A stretch of DNA of 36,891 nucleotides, taken from contig JAMFSU010000074.1 in the NCBI GenBank assembly GCA_026225475.1, positions 1-36,891 of the forward strand, given 5' to 3'. The notes beneath the pieces are model-generated. The model was not told the DNA's origin. It searched no databases and saw only the letters and a list, made by a program, of their open reading frames with translations. Origin of the DNA: Duganella sp. (GTDB lineage Bacteria > Pseudomonadota > Gammaproteobacteria > Burkholderiales > Burkholderiaceae_D). The stretch's first letter is position 1. Each line of letters starts with the position of its first letter. Shown here one piece after another: positions 8,774-17,118 of the stretch. Position numbers and translations under genes: made by a program.

Positions 8774-9769
8774 TCAACCTGCTGCTGCCAGCACACTGGC
8801 CGCACCAAAGGTTTCCTGGACCTTCTGCGCCAGATACTCACCGATCGTGCACGGCGCATAGCGCGCCGGCCGCTGTTCGGAACAGCACGAGGGCAGGCAC
8901 GACACGGTCACCGCATGATCGCCATCCATGAAAAACGGCAAGGAATAGCGCGGCACCGGATTGTCGTTGCGCACGCGATGCAGATTGCTGTGATAGAGGT
9001 CGTTGCTCCAGCGCTGCAGCAAGTCACCAATATTGACCACGAAGCTGCCATGCACCGGTGTGGCGCGCACCCAGTCGCCATCGGCATTACACACTTCAAG
9101 GCCACCGATATCATCCTGCGCCAATACGGTCACCAAGCCCCAGTCGGTATGCGCGCCGGCACCGATCTGGTTGTGCTGGGCCTGCGCCGGTTGCGGCGGA
9201 TAGTGCAACATGCGTTGGGTGGCAATCGGCGTGCCCAGACAGAAATCAAAAAATGTCTCTGGCAATTGCAGCGACAGCGCAATGATCGCCAACAGCCGTT
9301 GCGACAGCACACGCATGGCGGCGTGATATTGCAAAGCATGGGCACGCATAGCAGGCAATTCCTGCGGCCATAAATTGTGGCCGTAGCGCAGCACGCCCTG
9401 CTGCACATAGGGATGCGAGAGCGGCAAGTCGGTGCCAAACTGAAAGCCCTCTTTCAGATCGGTCGGACCATCATCGAGCGCTTGCGTACCGATGCGCTCG
9501 TAACCGAAGCCTGCCGGTGACAAGGTCATGTCGACACTGGCCTTGACCGTATCAGACGCGGCAAAGAAGCGGCGCGCCCAATCGAACTGACCGTCCACCA
9601 GCATTTGCGGCACGCCATGATTGACTAGGTAAAAGAAGCCGACATCGCGCGCGATCTTGTGAATCTCCCAAGCGACCGCTTCGCGCCGCGCCAACTCCGG
9701 CGAAAAGGCATCGGCGAAATCAATCACCGGCAAGCGTTGCGCGGTTTTGGGTGGTGTATATAGAATCAT
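8774..9769 (-). CDS. 2-oxoglutarate/Fe(II)-dependent oxygenase, isopenicillin N synthase-like
   Basis: A 331-residue double-stranded beta-helix oxygenase of the isopenicillin N synthase/flavone synthase group. The iron triad is H207-x-D209 in AHTDWG and H264 in NLHRV. The RxS motif for the 2-oxoglutarate carboxylate is R274-x-S276 (PRYSLPFF). The N-terminal domain has the family's P-V-I-D-F and GFFYLVNHGV stretches. The frame extends further upstream, but the ATG at 9767-9769 has GAGGA at good spacing and gives the typical N-terminus (MILYTPPKTAQRLPVIDF). Homologues act on many small molecules, including pyrimidines (thymine 7-hydroxylase is of this fold). In this cluster it likely oxidises the same imported compound as the Rieske enzyme, or a product of it. 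Confidence 0.9.
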   Translation of the reverse strand: MILYTPPKTAQRLPVIDFADAFSPELARREAVAWEIHKIARDVGFFYLVNHGVPQMLVDGQFDWARRFFAASDTVKASVDMTLSPAGFGYERIGTQALDDGPTDLKEGFQFGTDLPLSHPYVQQGVLRYGHNLWPQELPAMRAHALQYHAAMRVLSQRLLAIIALSLQLPETFFDFCLGTPIATQRMLHYPPQPAQAQHNQIGAGAHTDWGLVTVLAQDDIGGLEVCNADGDWVRATPVHGSFVVNIGDLLQRWSNDLYHSNLHRVRNDNPVPRYSLPFFMDGDHAVTVSCLPSCCSEQRPARYAPCTIGEYLAQKVQETFGAASVLAAAG

Positions 9770-9850
9770 GGCGTCCTCACACAAATGATTGACTACATTG
9801 ACAATCGGCGGCGCCGTTACCGCAGCAGATGCGGTAATGGCGCACCACAC

Positions 9851-10840
9851 TTATGGCATCACGTGCATGTCTTTGACGAACTGCGTGGTATAGGCCTTGT
9901 GGTAATCGACGTCGGCCTTGAGCAAGCCAGTCGAGACCATGGTGTCGTAGGTCTTTTTCCAGCGTTCATCGGTCATCACACCAATGCCTTGCGTGGCAGC
10001 ATCACCGCCGGTGACGACTTTCAATTCCTTGATCTTCTTGACGGCATAGACCAGTTGCTCATCGCTCATTTCCTTGTTGTCCTGCTTGATCAGCGCATTG
10101 GCCGGTGCCGGGTCTTCCAGGTAACTCTTCCAGCCTTCGGCGGTTGCCTTGACGAAGCGCTTGACCAGATCAGGCTTGCCCGCCACGGTCTTTTGCAAGG
10201 TCACGATGGTGGTGCCATACGGTGGATATCCTTCCTGTGCGAACAGGAAGAATTTGGCCTTGGCACCGGTCTTTTCAGCCTGGAATAATTCGGAGGAAGG
10301 ATAGGCTTGCTGCACCACATTCGGATCAGCAAAGAACGGCTGCAAATTAAAGGTATACGCCTTGGTCTGGGCATCGGTGTAGCCATATTTGGCCTTCATC
10401 CACGGCCACCAGCTGGTTTGTCCGGAACCGGCCACCAGGATAGTCTTGCCCTTGAGCGCACCGAGCCCGCTGACATCGGCATGCGTCATCATGCCCTGCA
10501 AGTCCGACTGGAACGATGTGCCGACTGTTACCAGCGGCAAACCATGCTCGATGCCAGTCAGCACCGCAAAGTCGTAACCCATACTGAAATCAGCCTGGCC
10601 GGTCACCAGAATCTGCATATTGTTGACTTGCGGCCCGCCCATCTTGATGGTGACATCCATGCCGTATTTCTTGTAAATACCCTTGGCCACGGCCTGATAG
10701 AAACCGCCGTGTTCTGCCTGCGCATACCAGTTACTCAACAGCGTGACCTTTTCCAGCGCTTGCGCCTGTGCTGCAGCATGCAGTGATAAAGCAGCAATCA
10801 ATACGGCGGCGATGCGGATGAGGGATGTTCTTTTGCTCAT
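9851..10840 (-). CDS. ABC substrate-binding protein, NMT1/THI5-like
   Basis: A 329-residue periplasmic binding protein with a clear signal peptide (residues 1 to about 27, ending AAAQAQA). The mature N-terminus, LLSNWYAQAEHGGFYQAVAKGIYKKYG, matches the NMT1/THI5-like fold. That family binds pyrimidines (HMP, formylaminopyrimidine), sulfonates, nitrate and other small compounds. The ATG follows GAAAGGAAGG. It is the first gene of the cluster, behind a sigma-54 promoter (11115-11130) and a 260-base leader with switch-like pairing. In betaproteobacteria, NMT1-domain genes are the namesake targets of the NMT1-motif RNA, now known as the xanthine-I riboswitch. This supports, without proving, a purine-like ligand. 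Confidence 0.92.
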   Translation of the reverse strand: MSKRTSLIRIAAVLIAALSLHAAAQAQALEKVTLLSNWYAQAEHGGFYQAVAKGIYKKYGMDVTIKMGGPQVNNMQILVTGQADFSMGYDFAVLTGIEHGLPLVTVGTSFQSDLQGMMTHADVSGLGALKGKTILVAGSGQTSWWPWMKAKYGYTDAQTKAYTFNLQPFFADPNVVQQAYPSSELFQAEKTGAKAKFFLFAQEGYPPYGTTIVTLQKTVAGKPDLVKRFVKATAEGWKSYLEDPAPANALIKQDNKEMSDEQLVYAVKKIKELKVVTGGDAATQGIGVMTDERWKKTYDTMVSTGLLKADVDYHKAYTTQFVKDMHVMP

Positions 10841-10969
10841 GGCCTTCCTTTCAGGTGGGTAATGGGATAAACACGATCAGCGATGCGCATGCGACATGCG
10901 CTGTGGACGAGGGCCATCAAAGCCGTCGCGCCATAAGCCATGCCAAGGGGAGTGAAATGCAGAGGAGGT

Positions 10970-11042
10970 ACTACAGAAAGGTAGTCGGCGCAGCATCGTC
11001 GTGTCCCATGTATTTACAGGAACTACCGGAAGATTCCGGTAG
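10970..11042 (-). promoter_or_regulatory. Candidate riboswitch or attenuator in leader of the NMT1-type operon
   Basis: Read on the minus strand, this leader segment has three mutually exclusive stems. First, CTACCGGAA/TTCCGGTAG (11042-11034 with 11031-11023) is a perfect 9-bp hairpin. Second, GGTAGT (11027-11022) pairs with ACTACC (10985-10980), enclosing 36 bases that include TGTAAATACATGGGACACGA. Third, the same ACTAC (10985-10981) pairs with GTAGT (10974-10970) around a 6-base loop. Sharing one arm between an upstream aptamer-like stem and a downstream hairpin is typical of riboswitches. The gene it precedes encodes an NMT1-type protein, which makes the xanthine-I (NMT1-motif) riboswitch the first thing to test. 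I could not run a covariance search. A CCTCC run follows at 10968-10964. Confidence 0.5.
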
Positions 11043-11114
11043 CGTCACGAGCAATGCCCCACAGTCGATGGTTGTTGGATCGACGGCTAGCCGCTTCTAC
11101 TCAGTCTTCAATCT

Positions 11115-11130
11115 AGCAAGCTGTGTGCCA
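11115..11130 (-). promoter_or_regulatory. Sigma-54 (-24/-12) promoter of the N-heterocycle cluster
   Basis: On the minus strand the sequence is TGGCAC-acagc-TTGCT, an exact match to the sigma-54 core consensus, with the GG and GC dinucleotides 10 bases apart. Transcription would start near 11104 and give a leader of about 260 bases before the binding-protein ATG at 10840. Sigma-54 promoters need an activator such as NtrC. A TGCACCA element resembling an NtrC half-site lies at 11274-11280, about 150 bases upstream, but is only a half-site. The promoter suggests control by nitrogen status. Confidence 0.7.
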
Positions 11131-11175
11131 TGTCCAGCGCCACGCCGCTATCACGCGCAAGCTGGGCTCGGCAAT

Positions 11176-11206
11176 AAAAAAGGGATGACGCAAGCCATCC
11201 CTTTTT
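11176..11206 (-). terminator. Rho-independent terminator of the dienelactone hydrolase gene
   Basis: A GGGATG/CATCCC stem (11182-11187 and 11196-11201) with an 8-base loop is flanked by an A run on the left and a T run on the right. The stem extends to 11 bp, and there are T tracts on both strands. It lies about 100 bases beyond the stop of the minus-strand gene at 11305 and before the sigma-54 promoter, so it insulates the downstream cluster. Confidence 0.85.
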
Positions 11207-11304
11207 GCCATTTTTTGATCTAAATCAGTGCAAGGACTTTCCGGGCCTACTGATCGCTCCCCAAAATCTGGCGTGCACCACCCTGCCTGCCTTGCCTTGC
11301 CGCA

Positions 11305-12189
11305 TCACGCCACACCGTGTGATTTGAACCAGGCAATCGCCCGCTGCCAGCCATCCTTGGCATCGGCTTCCACATAGCTGGGCCGATAGTCAGCATGAAA
11401 CGCATGACCGGAATTTGGAAACACGACGAACGCCGACTTGTTGCCGGCCTTTTGCAATACTTCTTTCATCTGCTCCACGGTCGCCACTGGAATACCGCCA
11501 TCCTTGCCGCCATACAACCCGAGCACCGGCACCTTCAGCGTCGGCGCGATGTCGATTGGAAACTGCGGCATCAGCGCACTCTTCTCTCCGACCAGACGGC
11601 CGTACCAGGCGACCCCGGCCTTGACCTTGGGATTGTGGGCGCTATAGAGCCAGACAAACCGGCCGCCCCAGCAAAAACCATTGATGCCGACCTTGTCGAT
11701 ATCGCCATTGTTATCTTTGGCCCAGGCAATATAGGCATCGATGTCACCCAGCACTTGGGCATCGGGGACCTTGGAGATGATTTCCTTATTCAGTTCGGCA
11801 ATGGTTGGATACGCGGCGGGATTGCCCTGCCGCACAAACAGATCAGGGGCGATTGCCAGATAACCGAGTTTGGCGAAACGGCGCGCAACATCGGCGATAT
11901 GTTCATGCACACCGAAAATCTCCGACAACACCAGGATCACCGGCAAATTGGTCTTGCCCTCCGGTTGCGCACGATAGGCCGGCACTTTTTGGCCGTTGAC
12001 GACAATGCTGACTTCACCGGCCGTCAAGCCGACGGTATCGGTCTTGATCATGGTCTGCGCACACACGGGCAATACCGCGGCGGCAAAGCCGGTGCCCAAG
12101 GCAGTCTTGATGAAAGCGCGCCGGTTACCGGCATCAAACAGGCCAGTGGTGCCGGTCAGGCTATCGACATCATTCTGCGGATCGTTCAT
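11305..12189 (-). CDS. Tat-exported dienelactone hydrolase family protein
   Basis: A 294-residue alpha/beta hydrolase of the dienelactone hydrolase family. The catalytic triad is C173 in GFCWGG, D230 in GGKDGG and H262 in SGHAFH, and E90 in the SEIFGVHEH segment matches the family's conserved Glu. The N-terminus carries a twin-arginine signal: R23-R24-AFIK followed by a hydrophobic stretch and a cut after CAQ or nearby, so the enzyme should be exported folded to the periplasm. The ATG at 12187-12189 has GGAGGTGGGT just upstream and is preferred to the GTG four codons earlier. Substrate unknown. It is apparently a single-gene unit with its own terminator. Confidence 0.9.
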   Translation of the reverse strand: MNDPQNDVDSLTGTTGLFDAGNRRAFIKTALGTGFAAAVLPVCAQTMIKTDTVGLTAGEVSIVVNGQKVPAYRAQPEGKTNLPVILVLSEIFGVHEHIADVARRFAKLGYLAIAPDLFVRQGNPAAYPTIAELNKEIISKVPDAQVLGDIDAYIAWAKDNNGDIDKVGINGFCWGGRFVWLYSAHNPKVKAGVAWYGRLVGEKSALMPQFPIDIAPTLKVPVLGLYGGKDGGIPVATVEQMKEVLQKAGNKSAFVVFPNSGHAFHADYRPSYVEADAKDGWQRAIAWFKSHGVA

Positions 12190-12285
12190 ACCCACCTCCA
12201 ATCATCAAAACTGCACTAAGGGGTGACGCTATCGGTTTGGCTGCGTCAGGGATTCTAGAAGAGCCGCATGACATTCCCTGTTTCG

Positions 12286-13947
12286 CTACGCCGCCATGCT
12301 GTCTCGCAGTTGCGGTGTTAGCGGCGTGATATCGATAGTGCGCGCGTTGTGTGCGGCGAATTGCCTGCTGTGGGTCAACCCGCCATCGAGTTTGAACACG
12401 CTAACCAACTCGGTCAAATTACCAGCCTGGTCCTGCAAGGCTTGTGCGGCGGCGGCGGCCTGTTCCACCAGTGCGGCATTCTGCTGGGTCATGTCATCGA
12501 TCTGGATGATGGCCTGGTTGACCTGTTCAATACCGCTGCTCTGCTCGGTATTGGCACTGGTAATTTCCAACATCACGTCGGTGACGCGCTGGATGCTGAC
12601 GACGATGTCATGCATCGTGGCGCCGGCCTGCTCGACCAGTTTGCTGCCGGTTTCCACCTTGTCGACCGAATCGCCGATGAGCACCTTGATTTCCTTGGCG
12701 GCCGATGCCGAACGCTGTGCCAGACTGCGTACTTCCGACGCCACCACGGCAAAGCCACGCCCCTGCTCACCGGCGCGCGCCGCCTCCACTGCCGCGTTCA
12801 AGGCCAGGATATTGGTCTGAAACGCAATGCCGTCAATCACACTGATGATGTCGACCACCTTTTGCGAAGAGGCATTGATCGACGCCATGGTAGCCACCAC
12901 CTGCGCCACCACACTACCGCCTTGCACTGCCACGTCCGATGCTGCAACCGCCAGCTTGTTGGCCTGCAAGGCACTCTCGGCATTTTGCTTGACGGTGGAA
13001 TTGAGCTGCTCCATGGACGACGCCGTCTCTTCCAGCGAACCGGCCTGTTGCTCGGTACGCGCCGACAGATCAAGATTGCCGCGAGCGATTTCGACTGAAG
13101 CCGTGCTAATCGTCTCCGAACCGGTGCGCACCTGCATGACCAATGCGGCCAATTTATCGCGCATCAGTTTCATTGCGGCCAACAGGCTATCCTGATCACC
13201 GGCTTTGATCGCAATATGCGCAGCCAGGTCACCATCGGCAATCTGGCCGGCAATAGCCACGGCATAGTCGGGTTCACCACCGAGCTTCCTGAGCAGATTG
13301 CGCGTAATCCACAAGGCCGCCAGCAACGCCGTGACCACGCCAATGACGCTGGTGACCAGCATCAGCCAGCGTGCCGCGTCATAGGCGCTGGTACTAGCGC
13401 GCGCGGCTTCCTGATTCTGCCGTTCTTCGAGATTGCCGAGCGCGGTCAGTTCGGCATGCCATTTTTGTTGTACCGGCAGATATTCTTCTTTAAGGAATTG
13501 CGCCAATTCGTAGGCTTCACGCTTGAGCCCCAGGTCCACCGCCTGATCAATGAGCTTGTGCGCGGCATCGGCCTGGACCTTGACTTTGGGCAGTGCCGAT
13601 TTTTCTTCGTCCGTGGTACTTAACTCAGCAGCAAACATGCTGCGCAACTGCTGCTCGGCGGCCTGGTACTTCTTGGTTTGTGCGCCGATATATGCCGCTT
13701 CTTTCTCAATATCATCGGCGCCGCCCTGCAACATCAGATTGCGCAGGGAAATCGAGCGTTCCTGCACGGTAGCGATCATTTCGCCGACCAGTTTGGTTTC
13801 CGGATTATTGACGCTGACCACATCGAGAAAGCGCCGCTGCATCTGTGCCATGTTGTACAAGCCAAACACCGTCACTGCCACCAGCAGCAGCACCACCCAG
13901 GCAAAGCCCAGTCCCAGCCGCGTACCCACTTTCATCCCTGCCTTCAT
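12286..13947 (-). CDS. Methyl-accepting chemotaxis protein
   Basis: A 553-residue transmembrane chemoreceptor. The first transmembrane helix is at about 12-32, followed by a helical periplasmic sensor of the four-helix-bundle type (about 34-185). A second transmembrane helix lies near 190-212, then a HAMP domain and the cytoplasmic signalling domain. The hairpin tip (IAFQTNILALNAAVEAARAG) and the run GRGFAVVASEVRSLAQRSA are the universal CheA/CheW contact region. The C-terminus ends in RDSMAA, without the NWETF-type pentapeptide that tethers CheR/CheB. The ATG is preceded by GAGGAGG. The sensed ligand cannot be told. No che genes are adjacent. Confidence 0.95.
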   Translation of the reverse strand: MKAGMKVGTRLGLGFAWVVLLLVAVTVFGLYNMAQMQRRFLDVVSVNNPETKLVGEMIATVQERSISLRNLMLQGGADDIEKEAAYIGAQTKKYQAAEQQLRSMFAAELSTTDEEKSALPKVKVQADAAHKLIDQAVDLGLKREAYELAQFLKEEYLPVQQKWHAELTALGNLEERQNQEAARASTSAYDAARWLMLVTSVIGVVTALLAALWITRNLLRKLGGEPDYAVAIAGQIADGDLAAHIAIKAGDQDSLLAAMKLMRDKLAALVMQVRTGSETISTASVEIARGNLDLSARTEQQAGSLEETASSMEQLNSTVKQNAESALQANKLAVAASDVAVQGGSVVAQVVATMASINASSQKVVDIISVIDGIAFQTNILALNAAVEAARAGEQGRGFAVVASEVRSLAQRSASAAKEIKVLIGDSVDKVETGSKLVEQAGATMHDIVVSIQRVTDVMLEITSANTEQSSGIEQVNQAIIQIDDMTQQNAALVEQAAAAAQALQDQAGNLTELVSVFKLDGGLTHSRQFAAHNARTIDITPLTPQLRDSMAA

Positions 13948-14243
13948 GACGCCTCCTCGTTATCGCGATCGCATCGATCCCTGAGAAGCCCCTGCCATTA
14001 AAAAAGCCATGTCCGTCGCTACGCCATGCAGATGTTTGTGTCGACGTCACAGCCAACTTCAATCGCAACAGCTTCCTGTCTCTTTGTTTCTTGTATTTTT
14101 TATATCGTCTTACGTCTCATCATCAGCATCGTGCGATGCCCATGATGCATTTTGATTATTTTTTGTACCACCCATTCGTCAACACAGCGCCAGCAAAGCG
14201 AGCGATACAACCTATCCGCAGCTTGGCGGAGCGTAGCGAGCGG

Positions 14244-14310
14244 CTCAGATTGCGGCCGAGAAGCGCAACCGTACTTGACGTACGGTGAGCATCGCAGGCC
14301 GCAAGCTGAG
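14244..14310. repeat. Long imperfect inverted repeat downstream of polA
   Basis: The stretch 13948-14334 between the chemoreceptor and polA holds no convincing gene. Inside it, CTCAG-a-TTGCGGCC (14244-14257) pairs with GGCCGCAA-g-CTGAG (14297-14310), giving 13 bp with one A/G mismatch. The enclosed loop contains a second perfect hairpin, ACCGTAC-ttgac-GTACGGT (14268-14286). It starts 25 bases after the polA stop. No T run follows on the minus strand, so it is not a classical terminator. It may be a repeated extragenic palindrome or an mRNA-stabilising structure; a genome-wide count would decide. Confidence 0.6.
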
Positions 14311-14334
14311 TCGCGCAGTAGCTCCCCCAAACTG

Positions 14335-17118
14335 TTAATGGGCTTCGTCCCAGTTTTTACCTGATCCTACCTCGGCAAGCAAGGGAACTTTCAACTCCGC
14401 AACATTTTTCATCAGTTCCGGCAATTTCATGCGCACCAATTCCGCCTCGGCGTCGGGCACTTCCAACACCAGTTCATCATGCACTTGCATAATCATCTTC
14501 GATCGCAAGCCATCGCGCTCCAGCCAATCCTGCACCGCAATCATTGCCAGTTTGATCAGATCGGCGGCCGTGCCCTGCATTGGCGCATTGATCGCTGCCC
14601 GCTCCGCGCCTTGCCGGCGCGGGCCGTTCGGCGAATTGATTTCGGGCAGCCACAAACGACGCCCGAACACGGTCTCGACATATCCCTGCGCTTTGGCGTC
14701 CACGCGCGTGTTATCCATGAACTGCTTGACGCCGGCAAAGCGCTGGAAATACTTGTCGATATACATCTGCGCCGCCGCGCGCTCAACCCCCAGATTGCCT
14801 GCCAGACCAAACGCACTCATGCCATAGATCAAACCGAAGTTGATCACCTTGGCATAACGACGCTGCTCGCTAGTGACGTCGCCGAGCGCGACGCCAAAAA
14901 TTTCCGCTGCCGTGGCGCGGTGAATATCTTCGCCGTCGGCAAACGCCTTGAGCATGTTGGCGTCTTCCGAGATGTGCGCCATGATGCGCAACTCGATTTG
15001 CGAATAGTCGGCCGAAATGATCACACTACCTGCCGGTGCCACAAACGCTTCGCGAATGCGGCGACCTTCCGCGGTGCGAATCGGAATGTTCTGCAGATTC
15101 GGATCGTTGGACGACAGCCGTCCGGTCACGGCCACTGCTTGCGCATAGTTGGTGTGCACGCGACCAGTGGTCGGGTCAACCATCTTCGGCAGCTTGTCGG
15201 TATAGGTCGACTTCAGTTTGGCCAGGCCACGATAGTCGAGCAGAATCTTCGGCAATGGATAATCTTCGGCCAGTTTCTGCAACACTTCTTCATCGGTCGA
15301 TGGCGTGCCGGACGGGGTTTTCTTGACCACTGGCAGTTGCAATTTCTCAAACAGGATTTCACCGAGCTGCTTGGGCGAATTCAGGTTGAATGGCTGACCG
15401 GCCAATGCATAGGCTTGCTGTTCGATCTCCAGCATGCGTTTGCCCAGTTCGTGCGATTGTGTGGCAAGAATGTCGGCATCGATCAGCACGCCATTGCGTT
15501 CGATCTTTTGCAGCACAACCGAGGTCGGCACTTCGATGTTTTCATAGATGAAGCGCAGCTTGGCGTTTTCTGCCACCTGCGGCCACATGGCTTGATGCAG
15601 TGCCAGCGTGACGTCAGCATCTTCAGCGGCATACTCGGTCGCGCGCTCGATATTGACCTGCTCAAAGCCGATTTGCGCTGCGCCCTTACCGCACACATCG
15701 GTATAGCTGATGGTGGTCCGATTGAGATGGCGTAGCGCCAGGCTATCCATGTCGTGCGTGCGATGCGATTCAAACACATACGATTGCAGCAAGGTGTCAT
15801 GCACAATGCCGCGCAATTGCACGCCCTGATTGGCAAAAATGTGGCTGTCGTATTTCAGGTTCTGGCCCAGCTTGGGCTTGCTCGGGTCTTCCAGCCATGG
15901 CTTGAGTTTGGCCAGCACCAATTCACGCGGCAATTGTGCCGGCATGTCTTGATAGTTGTGCGCCACCGGAATGTAGGCAGCACGCCCCACTTCACAGCAC
16001 AGCGAAATGCCGACCAACTGCGCCTGCATCGGAATGAGCGACGTGGTTTCGGTATCGACGGCGGTCAGTTCGGCGGCGTTGATGCGCGCAATCCAGGCAT
16101 CCAGTTCTGCCTCAGTCAATACGGTTTCATATTCAGTGACGACGTGCGCGGTACTGTCAAACAAGCCGCCCTGCGGCGCAGCGACCGAACCGGCCGCAAC
16201 TACCGCCGCGCTGGTATCGCCCGCGGGTGCTGCGGGCGCGGCAGGTGCCTTGGCCCCGGCACTATCGATCTCGCGCAACCAGGTACGGAAGTTATAGCGC
16301 GCAAACAGCTCGCGCAAGATATCGTTGTCCTGCGCTTGCACCGTCAGTGAGTCGATGATCGACTCCATATGTTCCGACAAGTCACAATCGGTCTTGATGG
16401 TCACCAGCACGCGCGCCTGCGGCAACCATGGCAAGGCACGACGCAAATTCTCACCAACCACACCGGTAATCTTGTCCGCATTGGCAATGACGCCATCGAG
16501 CGAATCGTATTGGGTCAGCCATTTGACGGCGGTTTTCGGTCCGCACTTTTCTACACCAGGGACATTGTCGACGGTGTCGCCGATCAGGCTCAGATAATCA
16601 ACGATGCGTTCCGGCGGCACGCCGAACTTGCCGATCACGCCGGCGCGGTCCATCGTCTCGTTGCTCATGGTGTTGACCAGCGTGACCTGGTCATTGACCA
16701 ACTGCGCCATGTCCTTGTCGCCGGTCGAGACAATCGTCTTCAAGCCCACTTCGGCAGCACGCACCCCGAGCGTACCAATAACATCATCGGCTTCGATGCC
16801 CTCGACCATCAGGATCGGCCAGCCAAGTGCACGCACGGCGGCATGAATCGGCTCAATTTGTAACGCCAAATCTTCTGGCATCGATTTGCGTGTAGCCTTG
16901 TAGTCGGCGTACAGGTCATCGCGAAAGGTCTTGCCCTTGGCATCAAATATACAAGCGATATAACTTGCGGGATAATCGTTACGCAGGCGACGCAGCATAT
17001 TGATGATGCCGTACAACGCACCAGTCGGCGCACCTTCCGCATTACGCATATCGGGCAAGGCATGAAACGCCCGATAGAGGTAGCTGGAACCATCAACTAA
17101 CAACAAGGTTTTTTGCAT
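14335..17118 (-). CDS. polA: DNA polymerase I
   Basis: A full-length 927-residue family A DNA polymerase for Okazaki-fragment processing and repair. Residues 1-285 are the 5' nuclease (LLLVDGSSYLYRAFHALP at the N-terminus, VEGIEADDVIGTL, STGDKDMAQLV). An Ala/Pro-rich linker lies at 288-315. The 3'-5' exonuclease follows with D355-x-E357 (VDTETTSL) and the YAAEDADVTLAL motif, so proofreading looks intact. The polymerase domain has motif A (SADYSQIELR), motif B (RRYAKVINFGLIYG) and motif C (MQVHDELVLEVP). The start ATG is fixed by the conserved N-terminus, yet it has no Shine-Dalgarno. It abuts the ATG of the divergent LOG gene, so its leader and promoter lie inside that gene. Confidence 0.97.
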   Translation of the reverse strand: MQKTLLLVDGSSYLYRAFHALPDMRNAEGAPTGALYGIINMLRRLRNDYPASYIACIFDAKGKTFRDDLYADYKATRKSMPEDLALQIEPIHAAVRALGWPILMVEGIEADDVIGTLGVRAAEVGLKTIVSTGDKDMAQLVNDQVTLVNTMSNETMDRAGVIGKFGVPPERIVDYLSLIGDTVDNVPGVEKCGPKTAVKWLTQYDSLDGVIANADKITGVVGENLRRALPWLPQARVLVTIKTDCDLSEHMESIIDSLTVQAQDNDILRELFARYNFRTWLREIDSAGAKAPAAPAAPAGDTSAAVVAAGSVAAPQGGLFDSTAHVVTEYETVLTEAELDAWIARINAAELTAVDTETTSLIPMQAQLVGISLCCEVGRAAYIPVAHNYQDMPAQLPRELVLAKLKPWLEDPSKPKLGQNLKYDSHIFANQGVQLRGIVHDTLLQSYVFESHRTHDMDSLALRHLNRTTISYTDVCGKGAAQIGFEQVNIERATEYAAEDADVTLALHQAMWPQVAENAKLRFIYENIEVPTSVVLQKIERNGVLIDADILATQSHELGKRMLEIEQQAYALAGQPFNLNSPKQLGEILFEKLQLPVVKKTPSGTPSTDEEVLQKLAEDYPLPKILLDYRGLAKLKSTYTDKLPKMVDPTTGRVHTNYAQAVAVTGRLSSNDPNLQNIPIRTAEGRRIREAFVAPAGSVIISADYSQIELRIMAHISEDANMLKAFADGEDIHRATAAEIFGVALGDVTSEQRRYAKVINFGLIYGMSAFGLAGNLGVERAAAQMYIDKYFQRFAGVKQFMDNTRVDAKAQGYVETVFGRRLWLPEINSPNGPRRQGAERAAINAPMQGTAADLIKLAMIAVQDWLERDGLRSKMIMQVHDELVLEVPDAEAELVRMKLPELMKNVAELKVPLLAEVGSGKNWDEAH

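Noticed and set aside
10825..11223. 132-codon plus-strand frame upstream of the NMT1-type gene
   Set aside because: It overlaps the sigma-54 promoter, the leader structure and a terminator, lacks a ribosome site, and its product has no recognisable feature.
12247..12280. CAGGGA/TCCCTG dyad after the chemoreceptor gene as a terminator
   Set aside because: The stem is only six base pairs with a 22-base loop and no T tract; it is too weak to call.
14091..14330. Short open frames on both strands between the chemoreceptor and polA
   Set aside because: They overlap the long inverted repeat and each other and have no Shine-Dalgarno or protein-like features.
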